This document shows positions 1-8,843 of a DNA stretch of 64,000 nucleotides, in pieces. The notes under the pieces were generated by a model, which saw nothing but the letters and a program-made list of their open reading frames with translations, searched no databases and was not told the origin of the DNA. This DNA comes from Halomonas sp. QHL1 (GTDB lineage Bacteria > Pseudomonadota > Gammaproteobacteria > Pseudomonadales > Halomonadaceae). Where the stretch lies: assembly GCF_001882345.1 (NCBI RefSeq), contig NZ_MINL01000001.1, positions 3,543,852-3,607,851 of the forward strand, written 5' to 3'. How positions within the stretch are numbered: the stretch's first letter is position 1; each line of letters begins with the position of its first letter. The position numbers were made by a program, and so were the translations under genes.

Positions 1-1
1 C

Positions 2-172
2 ACCAGCCACTTTAAGCTGCTTGACGCGCTGGATAGCGGCAGCCCTGATGCCTGCCGTGAGGCGATTGACTACCACATAGGCGTTGCACGCGATTTCGTG
101 GTGAAGGGTGTGGGCGAAACCGGAGATAGTTCTGATGAAGATAGTGCCGATGAAGACGTTCTTCCACGCTGA
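2..172 (+). CDS. C-terminal fragment of a GntR-family (FCD domain) transcriptional regulator
   Basis: The reading frame is open from the window edge and stops at 170-172, so only the last 56 residues are visible. The segment 'HFKLLDALDSGSPDACREAI' followed by 'DYHI' resembles the last helices of FCD ligand-binding domains, which typically read H-x-x-LLDAL-x-G-D-x-x-A-x-x-A-h-x-x-Hh. An acidic tail (SSDEDSADED) follows. The start and DNA-binding domain lie outside the window. The frame overlaps the start of the deacetylase gene downstream, so it may regulate that gene. The family call rests only on this tail and is tentative. Confidence 0.55.
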   Translation, partial: TSHFKLLDALDSGSPDACREAIDYHIGVARDFVVKGVGETGDSSDEDSADEDVLPR

Positions 173-1172
173 CCAACTGCTTCATCAGCCGCAAACCTAC
201 TTCTCCCGGGGTAAAATGCGCACACCCCAGGAAGTGCCGGAGCGCGCGACTCAACTGCTGGCGGCGGCCAATCAGCTAGGGTTTGATACCCAAGCACCTG
301 CGGATTATGGGGTAGCGCCGCTAAGAGCGGTGCATTCGCTGGCTTATCTGCGCTTTCTGGAAAGTGCCCATCGGCGCTGGCATGCCCTTGGGGAAGATTG
401 GGGTGAAGAGGTTATCTCCAATATTTTCGTACGTTCGCCCAACGCCCTGCGCGGCATCTTGGCAGAAGCAGGGCGCTACCTGGCTGATGGTAGCGCGCCT
501 GTGGGCCAGCACACATGGCAGGCCGCCTATTGGGCTGCGCAGAGTGCGGTCGCCGGAGCCGAGGCCTTATTAGCCGGTGATCGGTTCGCCTATGCACTAT
601 CGCGCCCGCCGGGCCACCACGCAGGTATCGATTCCGCTGGTGGCTTCTGCTTTCTGAATAATGCCGCCATTGCCGCGCAGCATCTCACTTCGCGCTATCC
701 GCGTATCGTGGTGCTCGACCCCGATATGCATCACGGGCAGGGCATTCAGGAAATTTTCTACCAGCGCGACGATGTCATGTATATCTCGATCCATGGCGAT
801 ACCACCAACTTCTACCCCGCAGTAACCGGCTTTGAAGACGAGCGCGGGCAGGGCGCTGGGCTGGGCTATAACCTCAACCTGCCGATGCCCCATGGATCAG
901 AGGAGTCGGTGTTCTTTGACCGCCTGGAGCAAGCCTGCCAGACCATTCGCCTGTTCGAGCCTGACGCCATCGTGCTGGCGCTGGGGTTTGATATCTATGA
1001 GCGCGACCCCCAGGCCAAGGTGGCTGTTTCCACGACGGGGTTTGGTGAACTGGGCCGCCGGGTCGCGGGCCTGAACGTACCCACGCTGGTGGTGCAGGAA
1101 GGCGGCTACTACTTGGAAGGGTTGGAGGCCAACGCGGTGAGTTTCTTTGAGGGACTGCTGGGTAAGACGTAA
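135..1172 (+). CDS. Histone deacetylase-family protein, acetylpolyamine amidohydrolase-like
   Basis: A zinc-dependent deacetylase of the arginase/HDAC fold, probably acting on acetylated polyamines or related small amides in the cytoplasm. The family signature is complete: the general-base pair in RPPGHHAG, then GGFCFLNNAA, the metal site LDPDMHHGQG, a second metal-binding Asp in LALGFDIYERDP, and the transition-state Tyr in EGGYY. The stretch around DDVMYISIHGD and YPAVTGFEDE is typical of bacterial acetylpolyamine amidohydrolases. ATG at 135 has GGAG 9 bases upstream. ATG at 150 (MKTFFHADQ) is an alternative that better matches family N-termini. The gene overlaps the end of the upstream regulator, suggesting co-transcription. 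Substrate is inferred from family only. Confidence 0.85.
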   Translation: MKIVPMKTFFHADQLLHQPQTYFSRGKMRTPQEVPERATQLLAAANQLGFDTQAPADYGVAPLRAVHSLAYLRFLESAHRRWHALGEDWGEEVISNIFVRSPNALRGILAEAGRYLADGSAPVGQHTWQAAYWAAQSAVAGAEALLAGDRFAYALSRPPGHHAGIDSAGGFCFLNNAAIAAQHLTSRYPRIVVLDPDMHHGQGIQEIFYQRDDVMYISIHGDTTNFYPAVTGFEDERGQGAGLGYNLNLPMPHGSEESVFFDRLEQACQTIRLFEPDAIVLALGFDIYERDPQAKVAVSTTGFGELGRRVAGLNVPTLVVQEGGYYLEGLEANAVSFFEGLLGKT

Positions 1173-1273
1173 TCAGTAAGACAAGCCATCAATGTGTCTG
1201 GCAAACTAGCCACTTTCAGCGATCAGCAAGACGATTCGGATAGTCATTGAAATAGTCATTGAAAGGACACGGC

Positions 1274-4200
1274 ATGGCCCACCTGCTACGCATCGTGATG
1301 ATTCACGGCCACCTGGAAGGGGTGGTTGAACTGAGTGTGGACGGTCACACCAATATTTGCGGCACCAACGCCTCCGGTAAAACCACGCTACAGCGCCTGG
1401 TGCCGGTTTTTTACGGCGAATTACCCAACAAGGTCGTGCCCAAAACGCGCATGAAGTTCGATGCGTTCTACCTGCCCCACCGCAATAGCTACCTGGTGTA
1501 CGAATACCGCCGCGAAGCGGGCAATATCTGCCAGGCGGTGCTCACGCGTAAACAAGAAGGCGGGGTGGAGTATCGCTTTGTCGGCGCGCCCTACCAGCCG
1601 GAAGACTATCTGGTGGAGAGCGATGCAGGCGTGGCGGCGCTGGACTACACCCAGTGGGCCAGCGGCCTGCGGCGCAACGGCACGCCGGTGTCACCCAAGC
1701 TGGGTGCTACCTCTGAATTTCGCTCGGTGATCCAGAACGATTTTACCCAGCTGCACGGCAACAGCCGCGACGGTCTCAAACTGCGCCAGATCGCGGCGCA
1801 GTTTAGCCTGGTCAAACCCGAGCGGCGCATCCGACATATCGAAAAGCTGGTCTCGGCGGTGCATGCCAAAGAGGGCAAGATGGACACCCTCAAAACCATG
1901 CTGGCGGCGATTTTCGAAGAGGATGGCGTTGAACTGCCGGTGACCCGGATTCGCAACACCAAGGCGCGGGAGTGGATTGCCCAGATGCGCCAATCCATGC
2001 GCCTGGAACCGCTGCAGGTCTCTCTCGCCCGGCTCGCTGGTATCGACCGTGAACTCGCCGACCTGGATGCCACGCTGTGGCAACTGAAGCCCCAGCTGGA
2101 AGACGACCGCCAGCGGGCCGAACGCCAAATGGCCGATCTGGATGCCGAGCTGGCCCGCCACCAGCGCGAGTTCCAACAGCGGGAGAGCGACTATAGTGAG
2201 GCGCGGGATAAACTTAACGACCGCCACAGCGAAGTGGTCAGCGATTTACAGCAGACCCAGCGCCGCCTCAACGACCTGCAAACCCAGTACGAGCATTACG
2301 CTGATGCGGATATGCCCGCCCTGGAGCGCGACATCAACGCGCTACCCCAGTGGCGGGAGCAGCGCGACCAGCTGCGCACCCACCTGAACGTAATGCAGGA
2401 CGCGGTAAAAGAGAGCCAGGCGCGCCTGGACGGGCGGCTGCGCGAACTCTCCGAGGCGCTGGCCCGCCAGACCCGTGAATCCCAGGAACTGATCGACGCC
2501 CTGGTCGAAGAGAAAGCCCTGCGTCGTGAGCAGCAGTGGGAGTCCGAACAGCAGCTCAACGAACGCTACCAACAGGAGCGCCAACGCCTGGAGGGCGAGT
2601 ATCAGGCGCAGCTGGAACTCGGCGTCGAGCAGCTAGCCGAACTAAAAGCGCAGCTCTCGCTCTCGACCCAGACCGCCGAAGAAGCTTCCGAGGCGGAGCT
2701 TGCCCAGGCGCGACTGGATCAGGCCCAGCAGGAGCGCAACGCATCGGCCGCCACCCTGGATGGCCTGCGCCGGGAGTTTGAAAGCCGCAAACGCGAGCGC
2801 GACAGTGCCGAACAGCAGCTGGTGCAACTTCGCCAACAGTTGGAGCGCGCCGAGCAGCGCTGCTTTGCGCTCTATCAGCAGCGCGACCCGGAGCAGAGCA
2901 GCCTGCGCCACTTCCTGCGCTACCATCGCCCCGGCTGGGAGCAGCAGCTAGGCAAGGTGATTGCGCCAGAGCTGCTAGAGCGGCGTGACCTCGCCCCGCA
3001 GTTGGCGGAAGGCGCGAGCGATGACTTGTTCGGGCTGGCGCTGGATCTTTCCGCCATTGCTTTGCCGGATTACGCCCAGGATGAAGCCAGCCTGCTGGCC
3101 GCCATCGAAGAAGCGGACACCGCCAAGCGCCGGGTGCAAACGGAGAGCCAGGCCGCCGAGAAATCGCTCAAGCAGCATAACGAGCGGGTGCAGCAGGCCG
3201 ATGAAGCCCAGGATCAGGGCCGCATGGCCCACAAGCGCGCCGAGCAGGAAGTCGAGTTTGCGATAGAGGCCCGCCGCCAGCAGCAGGAGCGCCACACCAA
3301 GCGCCAGCAGGAGCGACGTGCGGCGCATCAAACCGCATTAGCCCGCCAGGAGCAAACGCAAAAGGAGCTGCGTGAAGAGAAGCAGCAGGCGCTCGCCGCC
3401 CTTAGCGAGACCCACCAAAGCCAGTTGCTGGAGCTAAAAGCCGACGGCCAGAGCCAGGTGGATAGCCTGGAGGCCCAACTGCGCCAGTATAAGCAGCAGT
3501 TGAGCGACGCCAATGCCGAACACCAGCGCCAGCGCGAGGAACTGGAAGAGGCCTTTAGCCAGGAACTGGCCGAGCAGGGCGTCGACCCCGCCAAGCTCAA
3601 AGATACCAAGGCGCGGCTGGCAAGCCAGGATGAACGCATCCGCATCACCGCCGCCCGCCAGGATGAACTCACCGAATACACCCGCTTTATGCGCGTGGAG
3701 TGGGGGCAGCACAAGCCGCAGCTGGTCGCTCAAGAAGCCGAGCTGGAACAGGCCGAACAAAAGCTGCAGCGTGATAAAGAGCATCTGAAAAACGATTTTC
3801 AGGCCGCGCGCAAAACCCACCAAAGCACGGTCAGCACGCTGAAAACCCAGCGGGAGAGCGAATACGCCTGCCTGGAAGCCTTGAAGCCGCTACTCACGCA
3901 GCTGGAAAGCTTGGCCATCGAGCCCGACGGCCAAGCGCCCGGCACGCCCCTGGGCGATGTGGACGAGCGTATCGAGCGTGCCCGCCAGGCACTGGGCAAT
4001 CGCCACCAGCTCATCGAGCAGCTGCGCCGTGGCTGCCTGGAGGTCGAGAGCCAACTGATCAAGGACGCCAGCAGCGGCTTTGCCGAAGCGCTGGAGAGCG
4101 AGCGCAGCAAGCTGCAAAGCGACAACCCGCGCCTACAGCTGCCGCTACTGCGCGACATGCTCAAACTGCTTGAAGATCAACAGCAGCAGCTGATTCAGGA

Positions 4201-4939
4201 AGGCCGCAACCTAAGCGACGACCTGGATAAGTTCTTCACCGTATTTCGCGATTTGAACCGCCGCATCAGCGCCCAAAGCCGCCGGCTCTCTGAAGAGGTT
4301 GCTGATGACCTGCGTTTAGAAGGCATCACCAAGGCCGAAGTGCGCATTCAGTCCACCATTGATGAGCTGGGCTTCTGGGAGCCGCTGAAGCTGTTTGCCC
4401 AGCGCTATAAAGAGTGGCGGGAATCCGGCCAGACGCTACCCAGCGACGACTACCTCAACGCCCTGGCGGACGTGGTCGATTTACTGCGCAGCGACCAGCA
4501 GTACAGCTTCGAAAGCCTGCTGCGGCTGGAGCTGCACCTGAACGAAGGCGGCACCGATCTGGTGATCAAGAACGACCGCCAGCTTCTGGAGTCCTCCAGC
4601 CACGGCATGGCGTATTTGATTCTGTGCAAGTTCCTGCTCGCCTTTACCCGCCTGCTGCGCGGCGATGCGGAAATCGCCATCCACTGGCCCATTGATGAGA
4701 TCGGCACCCTGGCGTACCACAACGTCGAAAAACTGTTCGACGCCTGCGACAGCAACCGCATTCATATCGTCGGCGCCTTCCCCAACCCCGAGTCCGATGT
4801 GCTGCTGCTGTTCGCCAACCGCTACTTGATCGATCGCGATGAGGCCAGCCCCAACAAGCGAGTGTTAAAACGCATCGAGCCACGGCTAAGCCGCCTGGCC
4901 GAACGGCTCCAGGAACGTCAGCAGGAGGTGACGGTATGA
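1274..4939 (+). CDS. SMC-like ATPase of an MksB/JetC-class condensin (Wadjet-like) system
   Basis: A 1221-residue SMC-type ATPase, expected to be the DNA-translocating motor of a condensin-like complex. The N-terminal Walker A is GTNASGKT (residues 30-37). Two very long Gln/Glu/Arg-rich coiled-coil blocks follow, broken at about residues 545-612 by a non-coiled segment that is likely the hinge. The C-terminal head carries a signature-like SSSHG (1107-1111) and a Walker B IDEIG (1140-1144). ATG at 1274 has AAAGGA 7 bases upstream. Its stop overlaps the next start (ATGA). Companion MksE-, MksF- and Toprim-like genes show it is not the housekeeping Smc. Head motifs are seen; plasmid or phage defence is inferred from the MksBEFG/Wadjet families. 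Confidence 0.85.
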   Translation: MAHLLRIVMIHGHLEGVVELSVDGHTNICGTNASGKTTLQRLVPVFYGELPNKVVPKTRMKFDAFYLPHRNSYLVYEYRREAGNICQAVLTRKQEGGVEYRFVGAPYQPEDYLVESDAGVAALDYTQWASGLRRNGTPVSPKLGATSEFRSVIQNDFTQLHGNSRDGLKLRQIAAQFSLVKPERRIRHIEKLVSAVHAKEGKMDTLKTMLAAIFEEDGVELPVTRIRNTKAREWIAQMRQSMRLEPLQVSLARLAGIDRELADLDATLWQLKPQLEDDRQRAERQMADLDAELARHQREFQQRESDYSEARDKLNDRHSEVVSDLQQTQRRLNDLQTQYEHYADADMPALERDINALPQWREQRDQLRTHLNVMQDAVKESQARLDGRLRELSEALARQTRESQELIDALVEEKALRREQQWESEQQLNERYQQERQRLEGEYQAQLELGVEQLAELKAQLSLSTQTAEEASEAELAQARLDQAQQERNASAATLDGLRREFESRKRERDSAEQQLVQLRQQLERAEQRCFALYQQRDPEQSSLRHFLRYHRPGWEQQLGKVIAPELLERRDLAPQLAEGASDDLFGLALDLSAIALPDYAQDEASLLAAIEEADTAKRRVQTESQAAEKSLKQHNERVQQADEAQDQGRMAHKRAEQEVEFAIEARRQQQERHTKRQQERRAAHQTALARQEQTQKELREEKQQALAALSETHQSQLLELKADGQSQVDSLEAQLRQYKQQLSDANAEHQRQREELEEAFSQELAEQGVDPAKLKDTKARLASQDERIRITAARQDELTEYTRFMRVEWGQHKPQLVAQEAELEQAEQKLQRDKEHLKNDFQAARKTHQSTVSTLKTQRESEYACLEALKPLLTQLESLAIEPDGQAPGTPLGDVDERIERARQALGNRHQLIEQLRRGCLEVESQLIKDASSGFAEALESERSKLQSDNPRLQLPLLRDMLKLLEDQQQQLIQEGRNLSDDLDKFFTVFRDLNRRISAQSRRLSEEVADDLRLEGITKAEVRIQSTIDELGFWEPLKLFAQRYKEWRESGQTLPSDDYLNALADVVDLLRSDQQYSFESLLRLELHLNEGGTDLVIKNDRQLLESSSHGMAYLILCKFLLAFTRLLRGDAEIAIHWPIDEIGTLAYHNVEKLFDACDSNRIHIVGAFPNPESDVLLLFANRYLIDRDEASPNKRVLKRIEPRLSRLAERLQERQQEVTV

Positions 4940-5571
4940 TCGAACATGGCCCACTGCTTGAGCGCCTGCTGGCGGGTGAGTTTGTCTGCCCGATCAGCGA
5001 TGAGAGCGGCTATCGTCATCTCACCAATGAAGAGACCCGGGAGGAGATCGATACCTACCTGCGGCCGCTTAACCGCCGCCTGGCAAGCAATGAGGATGGT
5101 AGCGTCTATTTTCTCGCCTGGCGCCAGCTCAATGACAACGCCCGGGATCAGCTCTCCCGCCAGCTCGGCGATACGCTCAACAGCCTGCTGCCGCTGCTGG
5201 AGTGGTTGCAGCTGGTTCAAGAGGCGCTGGGCCGCGACACCCTGGCCGCCCCCGGTGATGTGCTCAAACCCGCCGAGTTCAGCGCCAAGTGCGAAGACAA
5301 CCAAAGCCTGCGCGAACGCTTGGAGCGCTTGGCCACCGACAGCTTCTTTGGCTCGCAAAGTGATCAGCTTGATGCCCAGGTAAAGCAGGTCTTCAAACGC
5401 CTGAAAGAGCACGGCTACCTGCTCCAGCCCCATTCAGAGCGGCAGGTATTCGTGGTCACCGGCAAGATCGACTACCTGGTGGATCTGGTGCGCTTTATTC
5501 GCGATGAGGAGAACCTGCCCATCGAAGAGGGCAGCGAAGAAGGCTCCGGCTCCCAGGAGGCCCTGTTGTGA
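4936..5571 (+). CDS. MksE/JetB-like subunit of the SMC complex
   Basis: A 211-residue acidic protein translated from an ATG overlapping the SMC stop by four bases. Its size, position and opening (short helix, then 'LLAGEFVCPISDESGYRHL') fit the small winged-helix KITE subunit of MukE/MksE/JetB type, which binds the kleisin and bridges the SMC heads. The middle (about residues 60-90, 'QLGDTLNSLLPLLEWLQLV') is helical. The tail is strongly acidic (EEGSEEGSGSQE) and probably unstructured. No catalytic motif is expected or seen. Overlaps at both ends imply translational coupling and fixed stoichiometry. Assignment rests mainly on operon context and size, with weak sequence resemblance. Confidence 0.7.
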   Translation: MIEHGPLLERLLAGEFVCPISDESGYRHLTNEETREEIDTYLRPLNRRLASNEDGSVYFLAWRQLNDNARDQLSRQLGDTLNSLLPLLEWLQLVQEALGRDTLAAPGDVLKPAEFSAKCEDNQSLRERLERLATDSFFGSQSDQLDAQVKQVFKRLKEHGYLLQPHSERQVFVVTGKIDYLVDLVRFIRDEENLPIEEGSEEGSGSQEALL

Positions 5572-6812
5572 GTTCTAGCGGAGAACACGCCTTGGAAAGC
5601 CGCCTGCTCAAAACCGGCAGTGAACGGCTGGCGCTGCTCGGCAAACACGCCGATGTACTGATGCAGGCCTACACCCGCGATGAAGTGCCGCTGGAATCGC
5701 TCAGCGATAGTGCGCTGCGCAAGCTGCTGGCGGCACGCATCCTATGGCGCCCGGATGAGCAGAGCGGCGTGAAGCTGGCGCCCAAGGTGCGTGAACTGAT
5801 CGCCGAGATGCTTGCCGACGAGACCCGCCGCCATGTGAATGCCGATGTGGCGGAAACCCTGGAGCTGATTCGCGCCCTGGTACACAGCTACCGGGAGGCG
5901 CGCAGCCGCGGCGAACACTGGCGGCTGGAGCAGCAGTTGATGCGCCTGCGCCAGGAAGTCGATGACCTGAACGGGCGCTTCGCCGATGCCATCGACAGCT
6001 TATGGCAGCGGCTGAATAGCGATTTTGGTTTCGTTAGCCAGCTCAACGACAAAATCCGCGAAAACGATCGCGCCCAGAAGCAGATCGCGAGGCTGCTGGA
6101 TGGCCTGGCGCTGATCGACTTCGACGAGTTGATCGAGCTGGTAGGCAGCGACGGCGGCCTGCGCAAGCTATTGATCAGCCAGCTACAGCAGCAGCTAAGC
6201 CACCACTACACCAGCCTGCGCGAAGTGCAGCGGCGCTTGATCGAACTGATGGCGCGCTTTCGCAAGCAGCAGGCGCGCAGCCGCCTGATCAGCGGCATGG
6301 CCGCCTTTATGCGCGAACACCCTGGTTTTGTGCCGGGCAACTACGCCCGGCGCAGCGAGGTACCAGGGCTGGTCAATCAGGCCGCTCCGCTAAGTGCCGC
6401 GGCCGCCCCTGCGCTGGATCGCAACCTGGATAGCCGGTTGCTCGCCGACCTGCTGCACCAGCTACCCCAGCCGCGCCACATCACGCAAACCGTTGAAGCA
6501 GCCGCTCCGGCCCAAGCCCAAGAAAGCAGCTTAGCCGCCGCCCGTCAGCAGGCGCTCAAGCAGGATGTGGAACACTTCTATTTAAGCGTGATCGACCAGC
6601 CCCAGGTGGAGCCGGTCAGCGCCCTTGAGTACCTGCACGCAAGCCCGCTGGAATGGCCGGATGAGATCTGGCTGTTCCAGGTGATTTCCGAATACCAGGG
6701 CCTGCCGCGCAGCGATCAGAAAGCGTTTCGGCTCAAGCAGCAGGAGAGCCAGGCCAGCCAGTTCAATCACCTGCGCCTGATCCACGATGTAGAACTGCAG
6801 CTGGCCGTATGA
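5568..6812 (+). CDS. MksF/JetA-like kleisin subunit of the SMC complex
   Basis: A 414-residue protein starting at GTG 5568 within a GTGA overlap with the preceding stop. The N-terminal 80-100 residues (short helices, 'LSDSALRKLLAARILWRPDE') look like a winged-helix dimerisation domain. A long helical region follows (about 105-260, 'LIRALVHSYREARSRGEHWR' and 'LMRLRQEVDDLNGRFADAI'), then an Ala/Pro-rich linker (about 275-330) and a final globular domain. That layout fits MukF/MksF-type kleisins. Similar proteins may carry misleading names in databases; no phosphoenolpyruvate carboxylase motif is present. It should link the two SMC heads with the MksE-like partner. Function is inferred from layout and operon. 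Confidence 0.65.
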   Translation: MSSSGEHALESRLLKTGSERLALLGKHADVLMQAYTRDEVPLESLSDSALRKLLAARILWRPDEQSGVKLAPKVRELIAEMLADETRRHVNADVAETLELIRALVHSYREARSRGEHWRLEQQLMRLRQEVDDLNGRFADAIDSLWQRLNSDFGFVSQLNDKIRENDRAQKQIARLLDGLALIDFDELIELVGSDGGLRKLLISQLQQQLSHHYTSLREVQRRLIELMARFRKQQARSRLISGMAAFMREHPGFVPGNYARRSEVPGLVNQAAPLSAAAAPALDRNLDSRLLADLLHQLPQPRHITQTVEAAAPAQAQESSLAAARQQALKQDVEHFYLSVIDQPQVEPVSALEYLHASPLEWPDEIWLFQVISEYQGLPRSDQKAFRLKQQESQASQFNHLRLIHDVELQLAV

Positions 6813-7678
6813 ACCTACCCGGTCGCGCCCGCAATGGGCTAAACGGCGTCGCCCGTGAACTTCTCCGCCAGCCCGCGGTGGAGAAGCCGCGCCGCCAGTG
6901 GGTAGACGACGTAGTGGCTTGGTGCCATCAGCACGACATTGACCTAGCCACGCGAATCAACAGTAAAGCGCTGCGCTTTGACGCCGCCTTGCTGGCGCAG
7001 ATTAATGACGTATTAGAAAGCGCCCGCATAGCACCGCTAGGCCGATCACTCAGCGGCCTTACCAGCAGCGCCCAGGCGAAAGAGGGTGTAGAAGAAGACA
7101 AAGCAACCCGCGAAAGCCCCCGTGCACGACGGGTACTCGTCAGCTTTCCGCCTCAACCAACAACCGGGGTTGCCAACGAACCACGCGCTATTCGCGATGT
7201 AGATGTACTGGGGCTAAAACTAAGCGCGTTTAGCGCTCTAATCCAGGTCGAAAACCTCGACAGCTTCTATGAGTTCTCGCCGGATATTTCAGCGCTAAGC
7301 GGCTATGTAAACCCGCTGGTCGTTTACCGCGGCGACAGCCACTACGGCGGCGGCTTTGCCTTACTGGCCGAGGCTTGGCACAAAACCCGCCGAACACACA
7401 TCTATGCCGGTGACTTCGATGTAAAGGGCGTCACGCTAGCGCTGGATAGCAACGCCACTCACTTGCTTCTGCCCGACATCAAATGGCTCACCCAAAACGC
7501 CACGCCGCTGCATGTGCCTGCGGAGCAGTTTCCCTACCAGCGCAGGCTACGTAAGCATCTCGCCGCGCTACCATCTGCCCATTCATTGCGTGACTACCTT
7601 ACGTTGTTGTTGGAAAAGCAGCGGGGGCTTAAGCAACAGTGGTTTGGTGGGGAGATGATGAGTGTGGCGCTTGGCTAA
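6809..7678 (+). CDS. Toprim-domain protein, MksG/JetD-like putative nuclease
   Basis: A 289-residue protein beginning at an ATG that overlaps the kleisin stop. The N-terminal part (about 1-75) is a helical, probably DNA-binding region, followed by a low-complexity linker (80-125). The C-terminal half is a Toprim fold: an acidic strand LIQVENL with Glu148, a VVYRGD strand (171-176), and the DxD motif GDFDVKG with Asp202 and Asp204. In Wadjet JetD and Pseudomonas MksG the equivalent subunit is a nuclease that cuts DNA after the SMC motor acts. It is shorter than my recollection of typical JetD proteins, mainly at the N-terminus. Catalytic residues are visible; activity is inferred. Confidence 0.75.
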   Translation: MNLPGRARNGLNGVARELLRQPAVEKPRRQWVDDVVAWCHQHDIDLATRINSKALRFDAALLAQINDVLESARIAPLGRSLSGLTSSAQAKEGVEEDKATRESPRARRVLVSFPPQPTTGVANEPRAIRDVDVLGLKLSAFSALIQVENLDSFYEFSPDISALSGYVNPLVVYRGDSHYGGGFALLAEAWHKTRRTHIYAGDFDVKGVTLALDSNATHLLLPDIKWLTQNATPLHVPAEQFPYQRRLRKHLAALPSAHSLRDYLTLLLEKQRGLKQQWFGGEMMSVALG

Positions 7679-7994
7679 CAGCAGTCTTGGTAGGGTTGCC
7701 ACTCAAACCCGCTATTTCATGCTTTGCCATGGTTCGTCTTTAACGGACTCATAGGCGTTAAATGTTTGATTTCCCTAGCTGAGTATTGCTTTTTGGGTGG
7801 TGTGTTTAGACAACCCAAAGCGTGTAGGAGAGACTTTTGAATAGATTGCCAATATTTGCTTTGCCCCGGAGCGAAACAATGGGATAGAGTCAAATCAGGT
7901 GGGTACATAACCTCAGCGAATGCGTTGGCACGTTTAATGCTGTTATATAGCCTTCCTTATATCACTGTTATGGCTCAAGGGGTAAGTTAAAATA
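7679..7994. other. AT-rich intergenic region between the SMC operon and the AT-rich islet
   Basis: No convincing gene is seen. Base composition becomes visibly AT-rich from about 7730 on, marking the edge of the islet. One short minus-strand frame (7717-7908) has no ribosome binding site or recognisable protein. A promoter for the gene at 7995 must lie here, but I see no clear -35/-10 pair. Confidence 0.5.
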
Positions 7995-8762
7995 ATGAGC
8001 GTTGATCAAGAAAGTGTATCAAAAATACTTAAAGAGCCGATCATGATTGAGTTTTCAGACACTGTTAGGAAAATGAAGACGAATGTTATTTTGGTTAGTT
8101 TTATTTCGTTATTTATGACTTTGGGGGGTGTTGAGATAGACCCAGAATCTACATTTTTTGGTCTGAAATTCACTGGCTTGAGTAGTGACCTTATATACAG
8201 TGGGTTAGTGGTGGTTCTCTTTTATTTAATGGCACATTTTGTTTGGTGTGCGTATGAGACTCTACAGGAGTGGGAAGTTCGGGTAACTGGGACAAAGGGA
8301 GCCTTTAAGCGAGCTGATCAAGAAGACATAGATGAAGCTATTCACCCGAGTTACCCATCAGACCCAAGAAACTCGACATTATACTATTCGTGGTCAACCC
8401 AGGCGCATAAGATATCTTGTGTAAGAAGTGATATTGAGTCTGCAAATAAAAAAATCCTTGAGCTGGAAGCGGTTGTTCATGGGTTACGTGAGCAAGGAAC
8501 AAAATTATCACGTGACACTGTTAATATAAGCACCAGTGTTGATCCTCTAAAAGATGAGTGGCAATCAATTAAAAGATCTATACAAGCAATTGAGAAAACT
8601 ATTTCGGCAGATCAAGTAATTGATTCAATGAGAGTGTTTGATCGAAGATATAAGTATTTTATGAAAACACAGAATATTCGTTGGTTTGTCATAGACTTCA
8701 TTTTTCCAATCGTATTGTCATCAGTGGCAATTTATAAAATGATAGACGCTTTAAGTTTGTAA
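7995..8762 (+). CDS. Hypothetical three-TM membrane protein in an AT-rich islet
   Basis: I do not recognise this 255-residue protein. Two membrane segments lie near the N-terminus (about 29-47 and 65-87), followed by a soluble region of about 140 residues with a short coiled-coil (about 150-200, 'DIESANKKILELEAVVHGLR'). A third hydrophobic segment lies close to the C-terminus (about 230-252). The start is ATG 7995; the preceding GGGGTAAGTTAAAATA contains a usable purine-rich ribosome binding site. Codon use is AT-rich (many ATA, TTA and AGA codons), unlike the flanking genes, which suggests horizontal acquisition. It is followed by a hairpin and a TIR-like gene on the same strand. A sensor or membrane anchor for that neighbour is possible but unproven. 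Confidence 0.75.
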   Translation: MSVDQESVSKILKEPIMIEFSDTVRKMKTNVILVSFISLFMTLGGVEIDPESTFFGLKFTGLSSDLIYSGLVVVLFYLMAHFVWCAYETLQEWEVRVTGTKGAFKRADQEDIDEAIHPSYPSDPRNSTLYYSWSTQAHKISCVRSDIESANKKILELEAVVHGLREQGTKLSRDTVNISTSVDPLKDEWQSIKRSIQAIEKTISADQVIDSMRVFDRRYKYFMKTQNIRWFVIDFIFPIVLSSVAIYKMIDALSL

Positions 8763-8781
8763 AAGCCATAACTAGTTTAGG

Positions 8782-8817
8782 CACAGAGACAAAATTTCCT
8801 CTGTGCTTCAATTTTTC
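8782..8817 (+). terminator. Probable intrinsic terminator between the two islet genes
   Basis: The 8-bp stem GCACAGAG (8782-8789) pairs with CTCTGTGC (8800-8807) across a 10-base loop and is followed by TTCAATTTTT. This would end the transcript of the membrane protein gene, making the downstream gene at least partly independent. Confidence 0.6.
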
Positions 8818-8829
8818 CCGTGCTGCGGT

Positions 8830-8838
8830 TGGTATACT
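8830..8838 (+). promoter_or_regulatory. Putative extended -10 promoter of the TIR-like gene
   Basis: TGGTATACT matches an extended -10 element (TGn followed by TATACT). Transcription would start near 8845, at or just after the ATG at 8844. This favours either near-leaderless translation or use of the TTG at 8856, which has GGAG 6 bases upstream. No good -35 is visible, as is common for extended -10 promoters. Confidence 0.45.
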
Positions 8839-8843
8839 TAATT

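Noticed and set aside
5568..6812. Phosphoenolpyruvate carboxylase label for the 414-residue protein
   Set aside because: Far too short and without PEP carboxylase catalytic motifs; operon context points to a kleisin.
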